DNA from: Alopecurus myosuroides
Lineage: Eukaryota > Streptophyta > Magnoliopsida > Poales > Poaceae
Assembly (NCBI GenBank): GCA_028641055.1
Contig: CM054062.1
Coordinates: 139,976,682 to 140,040,681, forward strand
Reading direction: 5' to 3'
Length of the DNA: 64,000 nucleotides
The notes beneath the pieces are model-generated. The model was not told where the DNA came from and did no database searches. It was given only the letters and a program-made list of their open reading frames with translations. Both the position numbers and the translations under genes were made by a program. Of this stretch, positions 35,466 to 48,123 are shown one piece after another (within the stretch, counting starts at the first letter, position 1; the number at the start of each line of letters is the position of its first letter).

Positions 35466-36333
35466 GAGCATCTCCAAGAGGGGAGTCCAAATAATGTCCG
35501 GCACCCTCAAAAGAAATAGCTCTTCGGGGTGACCGGATAAGTATTCGACCTACTAGGGAGGCGACTCTCCTAGCGGTAAACTCCAAAGTACACCTCCTAA
35601 TTGGTATGCATTTCTACAAACAGGTTATAGATATCGCCTCCATCGAGGATGGTCGCTGCAACGTTGATGTGGTCAAGTGATGTATATCGAATCAAAGTGT
35701 AGAGGCTACCGATCAGCAGCCGATTTATTGAAATACTACATATTACAGTGAAATTTTACTAAAAACTTAAACAAACTATAAGTAAACTAACCTAGACGTC
35801 GGAGGAGGTGGGTCGCTAGGGCTAGCCTTGTTGCCGTCACGGCCGACCACACGTGCGAGCCAGAGCCTCTCTGCCCTCGCTTGCACCGTCATTCAGTGCT
35901 CGTCCGCCGCAGCTGAGCGCACGCGCACGCAGGCGCCTCTGCCGGTGGTCCGCTCTCTGTGCAATGCGGAGATACCTCACCCTATCCGCCGCCTCGTTTG
36001 CCTTCCTCTCCTCCTCCATAGCCTTGTACTCCTGCCTCTCCCTCTCCACGACCACGGTGCAATCCATCGCCGCCTCCGCCATCTCCACCTCCTCCCGCTT
36101 CGGTCCGAATTGTGCCATCTCCAGCTCCTCAGCCTCCCGGTGCCTCCTCTGCCGTTGTTGTGCTTCGTCGTCCTGGTGGAAAGCGACTTCCACCCGGCGG
36201 AGGTGAGTGTCCGTCGCGTCATAGAGGCAAGTCTCGCGTGCATTAGTAGAGTCTGCCGCACGCTAGGCATTCAACTCCTCGTGTGCGGCCTACTCAGTGG
36301 CCTTCACCCTGAAGAAGTGGTTGCTGGATTGCG
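35466..36333 (-). pseudogene. Unrecognised coding remnant next to a TIR-like sequence
   Basis: 35466-35481 reads GAGCATCTCCAAGAGG, a start common to several grass DNA transposons. Downstream, the minus-strand frame 36193-35837 (118 codons) is rich in Glu, Arg and Gln (REAEELEMAQFGPKREE) and looks like a coiled region. Further upstream on the same strand, sequence with SNHFFRVKATE and ETCLYDATDTHLRRVE continues to the edge of an inserted LTR at 36334. I do not recognise the protein. It may be an accessory ORF of a Harbinger-type or similar transposon. Confidence 0.35.
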
Positions 36334-38371
36334 TGTACGGTAATTTAATTTTTTTTGCCATGCAAGTTACGCAATCACCAAGATCTATCTATGAAGATAC
36401 AAGTGAATAATAATTCAATGATCTAGTTTGAGATCGTTTACCAACACCATTGTAACAGAAGAGATGTTGATGAAGACATCGATGAAGCATGTGGAAGATT
36501 CTCATGCACAAGTTTGTAGGTAAGAATGTTGCCGACTTCCCGTATCCAGAGTGAGGGTATCACGTGTTACCCCTCCGAGAGGTCGCACACAAACGTTGGA
36601 TCTAGTTTTGCAGAATTTTGCTATCCAGAGCTGTGATCCCGCAAGTGTATAAGAAGATGGATTTCTCAACACATGGAAGAGAAAGGGAGATTAGAGCTAG
36701 ATCTAATAGAGAGAGGACACATAAAACCCATTTAGAGGAATCTTTAATTCAATTAGAAGCTATAATTATATAGAGAGGAAAGACACGAGGCCAATTGGTG
36801 AGTCCCTCAATGAGGGGAGGGGTGGTATATATAGCGGGAGGCGGGGCACCTGCCAAACGGCAAGGTCGGTTTGGGGCGATTCCAAGGTGGCCACACTCTT
36901 CCCCCAACCCCAATTCGGATTGGATTCCCAAATTTGGTCGCTTCCCACTTTTTCCTTCATTATTTGTTACTTTTCATTTTGTCCTTTGTCTTTCTCTCCA
37001 AAATCAAACAAGGAAATCCCTACGAGAGGAATTCGGATCATCTGAGGTCACTTGGGCCCACATGTCAGCCATCCAATATTTGGGTGTAGCCCTGGACCAT
37101 TTCTGCACCATGTCTCCCTCCGCCACTCCCCTCCCCCGTGTTGGTTTTTCTCGAAATTTTTCCGGAACACTATATACCCTATAGATAAAATCACCGACTC
37201 TATCAACTGATGTTATAAACAATTCCTAACATCCTAAGACATTTCAGGCACGCCTACAAATGCTCTAAAAAGCGTGCAACATTATTTTCTCTCTCGGAGT
37301 AACTCTGGAATAAATTTCAATAGTGATAGAAACTGCTTCTATTACTCCAGGACATCTAATGTCGTCTTTATAATTTCTCTCTGATATATATAATATATCC
37401 ACCATGCGGAAACACCATTCCTATGATACTACTTATTATTTTGAACCTACAAATATACACACATAACCAAACGAAACTTAAGAGTGTGATCCCTATAGGT
37501 TGGATAATGAGTGGAGATGACACTGGAAAATCTTTCCAGCTCAATGGTTAGTAGTGGAGCCGTGGACGCCCATATTGACTTCCACTCACTATCGGAAAGA
37601 CACTCTATTGAACGTGTTGGCTACTTTACAATATTCTCATTACTCGCGGTACCGAACTTCCCCGAGATAAAGAATTCCTGGTATTGTCGTGAAACAATCA
37701 TTGGTTCACCATACCTTTCTCTATCTCGATACCTGGTAAGCTTCCTTTTACACGTTCCTGTATTATGATCTCCCACATGATGTATCATCATCATTCATTA
37801 TCTGCAGAACATATGGATATCATTCATACCAAGTGGGCTCAGGTTGTATCTCTCCTTTTACAGATGAGTAATTCCCATCTGAGAACATCGAGGTCAATAC
37901 ACCCCTTTAGAATTACCTAGTGGCTACCTTTTTGTTCACCCAATTTATGGTGTGGCACTTGATAGTACCAAATTAAAACCTCCAGAATGAATAACTCCGA
38001 TACCCTCATGGATAAGGATATGTCGTTCTATAACCTTGTTGTGACATGTCACTAAGGACAAAAGACATCGAAATCTCTTAGCATGTCAACTATTTGGGTC
38101 TACCCAACCTTATTGTTCCCTACCAACAATATGCTATTAATTTATGCTGACATAAACTATGTCCATGACAAGGAAAGCACGACCACCAAGTAAACAAAAA
38201 AAATAGTCTGAAGGCAAGAATATGGTATGAAATACTTGGTCCATGTTACTGCACGTGATGTGGGTTTCCTCTGAATCTCATATTGAGGAACAACGTCTGT
38301 TATATCAAAGTATATGAATCATAATTATGAAACATATGTACAAATATTATTGTCTTTTGGACATACATCCA
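36334..38371 (-). mobile_element. Probable Copia-type solo LTR
   Basis: A 2.0 kb block without coding homology that interrupts a minus-strand coding remnant. Its right end, read on the minus strand, has TATGTCCAAAAGACAATAAT, like the start of long pooid Copia LTRs. Its left end, TGTACGGTAATTT, reads on the minus strand as the usual A-rich 3' terminus ending ACA. A TATA box on the minus strand lies in the middle. The outer right end seems to have lost the first bases, and I found no clear 5-bp duplication (left flank TTGCG). There is no internal domain, so it is called solo. Confidence 0.5.
36826..36833 (-). promoter_or_regulatory. TATA box of the Copia-type LTR
   Basis: TATATATA within CGCTATATATACCACC on the minus strand, in a GC-richer context. 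It fits the U3/R promoter of this LTR. Confidence 0.45.
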
Positions 38372-38803
38372 AAAGTGGAGGTACACCTCCTCCGTCACTT
38401 TGGGTCGGTGCATGAATCAGTTGCGGTACGCATCCTCCATCAGCGCGGTCTCGATTGATTGGGCTATCGCGGCATCCTATGTCGCGTTGCTCGCCTCGGG
38501 AAGGAGTCTCCTCACCTGGAGACATGTTTTCTCTTTGCACAAAGTGGCGAAGGAGTTCATCACGACGGCCTAGTATGGCCAGAACGATAGCGGATCCTCT
38601 GCTTCCTCCTTGCTCTCGTCAATGTGCGCATCGTTAGTAGACGAAGTGTTGGTTCCTTCGTCAAGGGGGAACGGCAGCTTGCGCCCTATGTGAGGGTGGC
38701 GTAGGACTAGGCTAGTTGGCATGGCATGTTTTTGGCGGTGGCGCGTGGGTTCTTTTGGCAGTGGCAAGGTGGAAGCACGCAGAGAGAAGCGGCAATACGA
38801 CAC
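38372..38803 (-). pseudogene. Unrecognised coding remnant, continuation across the LTR
   Basis: The minus strand reads MPTSLVLRHPHIGRKLPF, then an acidic Ser/Thr-rich part (DESKEEAEDP), MNSFATLCKEKTCLQVRRL and finally RPKVTEEVYLHFW up to the LTR edge, with three in-frame stops. This may be the N-terminal part of the remnant at 35837-36333, the LTR having split one gene. No family recognised. Confidence 0.35.
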
Positions 38804-40560
38804 GTACGACTTCTTATAGCCGTCCGAATGGGCAGGAAAATGAGGCAGTCAACAATGGAGGGAGCGGTGGCGCGCACGGGAAACGTTGGGTAAGTACTGA
38901 GTTTTGATGTCGGATACACGTCTCTACTGCGCTGGCCTCGCAGTGTCGCTTGGGAAGGTTGATGCGCCATAAGAACCTCAACATACCTCGTGTGTGGATG
39001 ACAAGCTAGGCCCATCTATCATCTTGTGCCGGTAGCCCCGAGTATGCCCCAAGTTCGGAGGCCCGTTGGGAGTACTGGCCAAATAATTATGTAGTGCCCA
39101 CCTTTGGGGCACTAGTACAACGACTCTATGGACACGGGTCAAAACCCTCGTCGAGAACGAAAATAGGGTTTGTGTCCACGACCTTGTCATTGATGTAATG
39201 GCCATAATAGGAATAGACATTTCCACCGTTAGCAAAAGTGATTACATATAGTTACGGAGGTTTACTAGTCACCATTTTTAATAAGGTCTATAGGAAACAT
39301 AAAAAAAAGCACGGTGAGACGGGTTGTGCCATCAACGGATCCCCGCTCCATGCGACTAGACGGCCACCCGGTCATCACCACAATCATGTTCACCCCGTTC
39401 TACAAAAGGTAATCTGACGATGCCGACTTCAATGTATGTGGATGGAACTAGCCCTGCTACAATGTCTTCACGGCTGCCGGATGTTCGTCGACTCTATCTT
39501 CTACATCAGCTCCTACTGCAAAAAGATCTTGCTCCTCGAGATGGCGGCTTTAATGCACCGTGTACGAAACCCCGCTCCATAGTTTTCACGACATGCACCG
39601 AGCCCTATACATAATGAATGTTCATTGTTAAACATAGTTTATATTTAGTATCTGAATTGTGAATGTCGTGTGCTAGATTCGCGAACACCGAAGGTTGGGA
39701 ACCCCCACTCACTAGTACATGTTTGTTGATCCATGACGGTCTGGTAGCCACGGTTAGCGAATTAGTGGGTGAATACGAGGGACGGCATCAACCTAGATCT
39801 TTCCCGTCATGGATCCATCCGAGGTTCATCCGGCCCCGAAAGTAGGCTCACGTTTTCGATATCTCATGCTTGGCGTCACAGACAGCTTGGTGGGTTGAAC
39901 AATGCGCTTCCGGGCGAAAATCTTCATTGACTACGCTTAGCGGCGGCCGACACATATGGACCCACCCATTTTGGGGTCCATGTTCACGTACAAGTGTCTC
40001 TGATACCTCGTTGCCATATTTGGATCATGCAAGAGATGTCAAAACTAGACCCACATGTCAGGGCAGAACAACCTCATTTGTGCATGTATAGCAGAACAAT
40101 ATTAAAATGGGCCCACCTGTCAGGTCAGAAACCAATATTTTGCGCACATGCTCATAAGGCGCTTGTTCATCGCCAACTGGTTGGTGGGGTGAAGGTTGCT
40201 TTGGCAGTTGCAAAGACTTACACCCCCGTATGAGTTTCATTAAAATTGCCAGAGGTCCTCTTGCTTCTCCAGGTCGCCAACGCGTCAATATGAGCTCTCG
40301 ATGTGAAGATGCCACACCTGCTGCAGTTGCACTCATGCGTTTGGCAGAGAAGAGACAGATGTGCAACTGGCGAGTGGATGGACTCCTCGGTTTTAGAAAT
40401 TTATGCAATATGTAGTCACGCAGATTCTTTTTGTAAATTACTTTGTAACTTTCTGATCCGTATATGAATATAACTTCAACTTCTTCATGTATCTGAGTGA
40501 ATGCCCTTTGACTTGCGCTTTTCCCTTCGAGTATCATCGTAGTTTTACACGTACGGTTTC
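38804..40560. other. Unassigned, no gene or known repeat seen
   Basis: 1.76 kb of moderate GC with short ORFs only. A 235-codon minus-strand frame at 40058-40765 runs into the tandem repeats on its right and contains repeat-derived SRTRYT/SRTQYT text, so I do not call it. Two ACATGTCAGG/ACCTGTCAGG motifs at 40052 and 40115 are ordinary. The 3' LTR expected for the Tat-like element on the right is not recognisable here. Confidence 0.3.
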
Positions 40561-41045
40561 TGTTTGAACCGATTGCTACGCAGCTCACTCGGTGTGATCG
40601 AGCGCTCCTACGGCTGGGAGTGACCCCCTGTTTGGATTGTTTACTGCGCAGCCCCCGAGTGTATTGAGTGCGACTATGGCTGGGAGTCACCCCGTTTTTA
40701 TGTTTGGACTGTTTTCTGTGGAGCTCCCAAGTGTATCGAGTGCGACTACGGCTGGGAGTCACCACTTTTTCTGTTTGGACTGTTTGTTGTGCAGCCCCCG
40801 AGTGTATCGAGTGCGACTACGGCTAGGAGTCACCCCTTTTCTGTTTGGACTTATTGCCGCGCAGCCTCCGAGTGTATCAAGTGCGACTACCACTGGGAGT
40901 CACCCCTTTTTCTGTTTGGACTGTTTGCTATGCAGCCCCTGAGTTTATCGAGTGCGACTATGGCTAGGAGTCACCCCTTTTATGTTTGGACTGTTTGCTA
41001 CGCATCCCCGAGTGTGATCGAGTGCTTGTGTTTTTGCTTACACTC
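40561..41045 (-). repeat. Seven tandem units of about 71 bp
   Basis: Units begin at 40561, 40629, 40701, 40772, 40842, 40913 and 40983, each opening TGTTTGGACTGTTTGC-like, with a core CCCGAGTGTATCGAGTGCGA and a tail GGGAGTCACCCC. Outer units are more diverged than inner ones. They lie beyond the integrase of the Tat-like element. Confidence 0.9.
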
Positions 41046-41224
41046 GGGTGGGGCTGCAGTTAATTTGTAGTTGTAACTGTAAAACAGACAAGAGAAAAAG
41101 CATAGCGGGAGAGGGGTAAATTTGTTCGATTTGTTCGTACGGGATACAGAGAGGGCTAGACTAGCCTTATTCTAATTGTACTGGATGTAAAAAAAACTAA
41201 GCATAAAAACGATGTAGCTGTAAG

Positions 41225-44200
41225 ACGTTCCATGGATTCTTTTAGAAGTTCCCTGTCTTTTTGTCCTTGAGCTTGTATGCACCATTCCCGAGTACTTCCC
41301 CTATGATAAAGGGTCCTTCCCATGGAGATGTCAACTTGTCATGGCTTCCTTGCTTCAGCCGCAGCACCAAGTCTCCCACGTTGAAGGTTCTGCTACGCAC
41401 TCGACAGGCGGGGTAGTTGCGCAAGCCTTACTGGTATACGACTGTGCGAGTGAGTGTTGTGTCCCGATCCTCGTCTACCAAGTCGAGTGCGTCTTCGAGT
41501 GCCTTGTTGGAGTCCTCTTGTTTGTAGGAGGTGACCCGAAGGGCATTGTACCATACTTCCTCTCGTAATACTGCATCAACTCCATAAACCATGAAGAATG
41601 GTGTGTACTCTGAGGATATGTTTGGTGTGGTTCTCAGGCTCCAAAGCACCAAGGGCAGCTCCTCTGCCCATGCTTTGGTTGCTCGTTTGAGTGGTGTTAA
41701 TAACCATTTATTGAGTCCAGCCGTGATTAACCCGTTTGATCGTTCTAACTGCCTGTTTGTTTGCGGGTGTGCGACTGATGCATAGCTGATGTTGATTCCT
41801 AACCCCTTGCAATAGTCTTGAGACTCTACTGCTGTAAAGTTGGTTCCATTGTCCGTAATGAGGTTGTGTGGCTCTCGAAACTGTTCACTATTGACCTTAT
41901 GAATTTTATTGCTGACTCTGCATCTTGTCAACGTGACAGGCATGGCTTCAATCCATTTGGTGAACTTATCGACTGCCACTAGTAGTCTAGTGTATCCACT
42001 ATTGGATGATCGACTGAGCGGCCCGACCATGTCGAGTCTCCATTGCACGAAAGGCCATCCGAGTGGTATCATATGGAGTTCGTGTCAGGGACATTGGGTC
42101 TTGTCGCGAACATTTGACACTCCTCACAATTCCGTACGATGGCTTTAGTGTCATGTTCTGCTCTTGGCCAATAGAATCCTGCTCTAACTGCCTCGCGAAC
42201 TAAGTTTCTGCTTCCTACGTGGTGCCCAAAATTTCCTTGATGTATATCCAGTAGCACCTCTCTTCCTTCTTCTAGGGTTATGCATCTCTGTAGTATGTAT
42301 GATATGCTGCACTTATGAAGTTGCCCATAATGGATGGTAAACGCCTTAGCTCTGCGCATCACTCGACGCACCTCTTCCTGGTCCTCAGGGAGCTCCTTTC
42401 GTGTCATGTAATCGATCAATGGCTGCATCCAGGTGGTTTCTACTTGGTTGACTTGCTCTGGTATGTCCACAGGTGTGGGTTCTGCTTCTTCTTCCGACTG
42501 CTCCGTGTTGCTAGCTTCCGAGTCCTTATCTATTTCTGTAGCTAGTACTTTGCGTTTAATAGAGGTTTGGTCAATCTCCTCATAAAAAACATCGGATGGT
42601 ATCGGTGCGCACGTGGACCCGATTGTTGCTAGAGCATCTCCTTCCGAGTTACTCCCTCTTCCAATGTGCTGCAGTTCGCACCCATAAAATTCGGCCTTGA
42701 GTTTGTTGTAAAATTCGGGTATGTGGCCATGTTTTCTGGTCAACATCACACTCCTACATGGTTTGTTATACCACGAGGTTCGAGTCACCATAAACGACGA
42801 GTCGAGTGGCTCCACATATTTTGGCCATCTTCATCCCATGGATGAGTGCTTCGTACTCGGCTTCATTGTTTGATGTGTTCTTGAAGTTCATTCGAAGTAA
42901 GTATAGTTTTCTGTCACATCTAGGGGATGTCAGTATCACTCCTGCTCCTGCTCTAGCTGGTCGTTTGGACCCATCAAACTATATTGTCCAGTTACTCGAC
43001 ATGTCTGGCAGTCTAGGTTGTTCCAACTCGAGCCACTCTGAAACGAAATCTAGGAGTACTTGTGATTTAATTGCTTCCCGTATCTCATAGGTTATATCGC
43101 GTGGACCAACCTCAGTTACCCACTTGGCCACTCGACATGTTGAATTGTAGTTGTTGAGTATTTCTGACAAAGGTGCGTTGGACATCACCGTGATTGGGCG
43201 CTCCTGGAAATAGTGCCTCCGTTTTTTGTGTTGTCGTGTAAACTCCATAACCTAGTTTCTGGTAATGCGGGTACTGCCGCTTGGGTGATGATAATACTTC
43301 GCTCAGGTAGTATACTGGGCATTGTACCCTGTATATGGACCATTCCTTGGGTCTCTCTACGACCAGTACTGTGTTGACCATCTGTCTTATTCCTGAGATG
43401 TATAGGTACATTGGCTCCTTTTCTTGAGGTGCCACCAAAACAGGTGGAGTCAACAAGGTTCGTTTGAGTACTTGGAAAGCTTCTCTAGCTTCAAGTGTAC
43501 ACTCGAACTTATCTTACTTTTTCAGCAATTTATAGAAAGGGAGTGTTTTTTCTCCAAGTTTTACTATAAATCTTCTGAGTGATGCGATTATCCCTGCTAA
43601 TTGTTGTACTCCTTTCACGTTCACTGGTTCCTTCATCATGAGAATAGCCTTGATTTTCTCTGGGTTAGCTTCTATACCTCTAGCAGATAAGAGGTACCCG
43701 AGTAAGTCTCCTTGATGTACTCCAAAGGCGCACTTCTTCGGGTTTAGCTTGATCTGATACTCGTCGAATGCCGTGAAAGTCTCTAGGAGGTCATTAATAA
43801 GTGTTTGTATTTTTTGACTTGACCACAATATCATCCAAATAAACTTGCGCATTTCTGCCGATTTGCACCTTCAGACAGTTTTGCATCATACGCTGGTACT
43901 TGGCACCTGCGTTCTTCAGCCCGAAAGGCGTCATGGTGTAGTAGTATACACTAAGTGGAGTGATGAACGTCGTCTTCTCTTTGTCTTATTTCTTCATGTA
44001 GATTTGATTGTACCCTGAATACGCATCAACGAAGGAGAGCCTCTCGCACTCAGCCGCCGAGTCAATAATTTGATTGATGCATGGCAATGGGAACCAGTCC
44101 TTGGGGTAGTGCTTGTTCAATAAAGTGTAGTCTATGCACGTCCACAATATATCAGTGTTTTTCTTAGCTACGTGTACCAGGTTTGAGAGCCAAGTTGCTA

Positions 44201-45150
44201 TTTTAATCTACCGGATGAATTTTACTGCCAGTAGCCTATTAACCTCTTCTCCTATGTCCTTTTACTTTGGCTCTGAATAACAACGAGTGGGTTGCTGTAT
44301 TGGCTTGGCATCCTTGTAGATTTTGAGTGAGTGCTTATCGAATTTCCTAGGGACTCCTGGCATGTCCGCTAGGGCCCATGCAAAGATTTTCTAGTTCTCA
44401 CGGAGAAATTCAACGAGCGTGCTTACCTATGCGATAGGCAGCATGTTGGACACGAGTACTGTCTTTCCTGGATCAGTCGGGTAAACCTGGTGTGCCGTGC
44501 TGTCCTTCTTCATGTCGAATCCCATCTCGGGTGTTGTTTTCTGGATCAAGGGGAGTATCGAGTGGTCAGTCGTGGCTTCTATGTGTGACAACTCCTGATG
44601 CATCCCTAACGGCTATGATATCATGTTGAACTCAAGGTCACGGCTGCCAGATTTCTTGTAATTTCAGTACACCATTATTATTCCTCTAGGTCCTGACATT
44701 TTGAGCATCAGGAACGCATAATGAGGGACAACCATGAACCTCACAAATGCTGATCTATCGATTATTGCATTTATTGTGACAACCAATCGACTACTTCAAA
44801 GTCAAGATTCTCCTTTTTGTAGTTGTCACGCTCTCCGAAGATCACCTCGAGTGTTATTGTTCCCAATGGTTTGACTGTTTTCCCGGGTATGATCTCGTGG
44901 AACAAGTTTTCTGACTACTTCTGGTTGTTGACTGGTATGTTCATTTTCTTCAACATATCAGTGTAGATGATGTTAATTCCACTTCCTACATCCATGAAGA
45001 CACGGTTGAGATCATAGCCTCCTATTTGGGCTTCGAGTACCAGCACAACCTTTCCTGGGTAGGGGACTCAAAGCGGGTGGTCAGCTCTGGAGAATGTGAT
45101 GCTTGCATCGGACCAATCTAGGTACTTGGGTGTTGCAGGGGTGATGTCTC
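41225..45150 (-). pseudogene. Tat-like Gypsy pol: protease, RT, RNase H, integrase
   Basis: Broken polyprotein. The protease near 44980 has DVGSGINIIY in place of the usual D-T-G or D-S-G. RT has MTPFGLKNAGAKYQRMM (about 43930) and the catalytic YLDD at 43841-43830, followed by a frame shift and LNPKKCAFGV, GIEANPEKI. RNase H lies at about 43250-42650. The integrase zinc finger has HQGNFGHHVGSRNL and CEECQMFATRP (about 42250-42090). The DDE core has the first Asp in WRLDMVGP, the second in ITDNGTNF and the Glu in QTNRQLERSN (42040-41720). The C-terminus ends with GNGAYKLKDKKTGNF and WNVLQLHRFY at about 41225. Stops and shifts are frequent between 43900 and 45100, so the polyprotein cannot be made. 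Confidence 0.85.
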
Positions 45151-45158
45151 TGCTAGAT

Positions 45159-46416
45159 TCACCTTCCCGTTGATGATATTTTTACTCCTCTTGGATGGTT
45201 CACCTTCTGTATCATGTACATATTTCCTTTTGGATCTAGGTACCTTTCCTCATCCGGGCAACCCACTCTGTATTGATGATGTACTGTTGCAGCCTTCTGT
45301 GCTCTGGGTGCTGGTTGTGCTTGAGGTTGTGGCGGGGGTGGAGCACCTATAGGAATTGGGGGGTGGTGGTGGCACACCTACCGCAAATTCTCCCGGGACA
45401 GCCGAAAAGCCTGCATGTTGGGCTTCCCTCTTTTTTCTGTATGATGCTTCCACGAGTAGCTGGAATCTGCGGCAATCTTTTAGTTTGTGACTGGACCTGT
45501 GGACTCTATTGTCGTCCTCGTACATGTGGTTTGGGAAGGATTCCTCGAGTTGCTGCTTGAATGACATGGGTGGTAGCCCGCCCGCACGAATCTTCTGTGG
45601 CTGCCACTCGCGGTTTTGCTCTTCCCTCGCTCGTGTTCCCGCTCATGAGATTGCTTGTGTCCCTGCCTACGATAGTTGTTGCTGCGATTGCCTGTGAACT
45701 CCGTTGCTACCAACTCAGGCTCCATCTTGTCGAAGACCCGATTTTTTCGCTTCCGTTTGTCCGGGTCATGATTGTATCTCCTGTTTCCCTCGTTTGTGTA
45801 TGAGGTATCCATACCATCTTCTTCGGGCGAGGAAGGGTGGGCGTTGTGCGCTGACTCCTCACCTTCTGCCCAGCTGTTGGCTACTTCCATGAGGTCGCAT
45901 ATTGTTTTGACCTGAACTCAACCGATGTACTCCTTCAGGTCCATCCGGCGTAGCCCATCCCTGAAGCTGGAAATTGATGTTTCATCTGAGATTCCTCTGG
46001 ACTGTTCTTTAGTCAAGTCCATCGTTGAATGTATCCGTAAATGTTTTCGTCTGGCCCTGTCTACACGCCTTCAGCTTCTCGACTTTTACTGGTCGCTTGC
46101 AGGTGGACTTGAAGTTCTGCATGAAATCAAACTCGAACTCTTCCCAGCAGCTGTATATATTTTTGGGTAGACTCTTCAGCCAGTTTCCTGCGGCTCATAC
46201 AAGTTGAAACCAAATGTATTGCATAGATGTTACTTTGTTGCCTTTCTGGAACCTGACGGTGGTCAAATAATCTTCCAGCCAAGCCTCGGGTTCCTGGGCG
46301 CCATCGTACTTGGGTGTCTCATCTGTCAACTTGAATCGCCTCAGCTTCCTCGCTTGGCAGATCTCTCGAGTGAAACAAGGAGGTCCACGGAGTTCCTTTT
46401 CATCTAATTCGAATGA
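45159..46416 (-). pseudogene. Tat-like gag, C-terminal two thirds
   Basis: Capsid core with FKLTDETPKYDGAQEPEAW (about 46330-46280), then a linker and SHKLKDCRRFQLLVEASY (about 45500), a Pro-rich stretch (PPPPPNSYRCS) and KGNMYMIQKVNHPRG (about 45210). Several stops break it. The sequence stops at 46416 next to the target duplication GTCAT and resumes at 53840, showing that the element in between inserted into this gag. Confidence 0.75.
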
Positions 46417-46421
46417 GTCAT
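46417..46421. repeat. Target site duplication, left copy
   Basis: GTCAT, identical to 53835-53839 on the far side of the inserted Gypsy element. Confidence 0.9.
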
Positions 46422-48123
46422 TGATGGCTAGGTTGAGACTCCAAGTGCAGAGTGTGTAGCTAGTGGCAAGCCTTCTTCCCCACGAGGGTGACTCGAGGGT
46501 TTATATCGAACTCTTGGGGAGCCAGTATTTCAGCAGTTGTCTTCCAAGCTTCCTCCAGGATCCTGCAAACAAGTAGAGAATTTTTTTCCCTCAACCTCAC
46601 CAAGTGGTTGTCAAGCACAAGGTGTGAGACTTCTAAATTGCAATGCAAAACTGAAAGTAAATGTGCAATAATTAAATCTACTACTAAATGCAAATGAGAA
46701 AATAAATATGCAATGGATTGTTTTTGTATTTTTGTGATGCAAGTGGTGATGGAGATAATGTAAATTCGAATTGGAGATGCAAGTAAAGTAAAGTGCAATT
46801 AAAGTAAATTACAGCAAAGTAACTAGAGTGTTTTCTTATATTTAAAATAGGACCGAGGTTCATGGTTTCACACTTGCATTCTCTCAAATAAAGTGGTAGA
46901 CGGTGGACATAAAGAATTACATGTGAGATTACAATAACATGTTTAACATTGAGTACTTTCATATGGGCATCACATCCTAGCATAGAGATCTCTACGGTCA
47001 TATTGATCCCTCTTATACTCCACCAAGATGCGAAATAAATCATAACACCTCGAGAATTAAGGAAAACCCAGAGTATAGCTTTAAGCAATGTGACATGAAC
47101 TTGAAGTAAGAACTTGCTAGATCTAGTCATGGAGATTGATTAGTGTCCCTTCAAATCCCCGGTAACAAGGTACTCCTTTTTATCCCTAGTGAGGTAACTA
47201 AGAAAGGTTTAACAAAACCTAAGTGGATCGCTGAACTTCTGTCACTTTCACAGCACTAGCCACCCCCCGTTACTCCAACTAATGCACCCATCACCCCACA
47301 CACGCTCTCAAGAACTAGATTGATCAAAGCTAGCAAATAAGAACGGGGTACATAAGATACATCTACTCAAATAACTCAAGAGAAACAATAGCAATCTCAG
47401 ATTCAATAACTCATAGAAAAGATCCACCACATAGGAATTACAACGGTGCCCGTAATCATGTGAGGCAGCTCATACGGATCTAATTAGTGAAGCACATAGA
47501 GAGAGAGATACAAGTGCTACTTCCACAAACCCATAGCCCTGGGGTGGACTACTCCCTCTTCATGGAGATGTCGATGGAGATGACGTTGGAGGGGTAGGAA
47601 TCACACCGGCGGCGCCCCGCCGGAGTTTTCCCCCTCCAATCTGGAACTTCTGGTCTCTGTTTCGGTGTTTTGGCGGCGTTCTACTCCGTAAGGGTACAGG
47701 GGACCCTTTTTATAGTCGGTTTTAGGTCAAGACGGAGTCGGTAAGTCGAAAATGGAAGGAATTGGGGCCACAGGGGCCAAAAGGGGGCCTCTCACGCGGC
47801 CAAGGAATCTGGCCGCGTGGAGGGTCCTCTTTTGGGCCTCCTTGCCCAATTCTCGTGGATCCTTCGCCCGCAAGTCTTCTCCTTCCAAGAAAATGACCCC
47901 CGCAGATTTTCAGGTGATTTCGCGGAAGTTTGCCCCCTGAAACGTCAAAAATATAGAAAACGGGGTTTCTGACAGGCAGGGTTAATTCCATAAAAGTTGG
48001 GGGACTTTGTAATTTAACACCAAAATACTATAAAACATTGAATTATACCCTTATATGATGCAATATGTAATAGAAAACCATGTGAAAATATGCAAAATTC
48101 ATCTATGCATTTTACATGCATCA
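46422..48123 (-). repeat. 3' LTR of the gag-protease element
   Basis: 1702 bp. It differs from the 5' LTR by about 35 to 40 substitutions and a few small indels, including 16 extra bases near 46790. Confidence 0.92.
47704..47715 (-). promoter_or_regulatory. TATA box in the 3' LTR
   Basis: The minus strand reads CTATAAAAAGGG, a strong plant TATA element. It is conserved in the other LTR at 53415-53426. Confidence 0.6.

Noticed and set aside
35837..36343. 171-codon plus-strand ORF rich in Leu and Arg.
   Set aside because: It overlaps the Glu/Arg-rich minus-strand frame and is the mirror of its base composition. The minus strand has the more protein-like content.
38424..38428. TTGCG as the right target duplication of the Copia-type LTR (left flank TTGCG at 36329).
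   Set aside because: It would place about 50 bp of apparent coding remnant inside the LTR, and the LTR-like start motif ends at 38371.
40058..40765. 235-codon minus-strand ORF.
   Set aside because: Its first third is translated tandem repeat (SRTRYTWEL-like periods) and the rest has no recognised domain.
42777..42790. tRNA B-box-like GGTTCGAGTCA.
   Set aside because: It lies in the RNase H coding part of the Tat-like element. No A box or cloverleaf is found around it.
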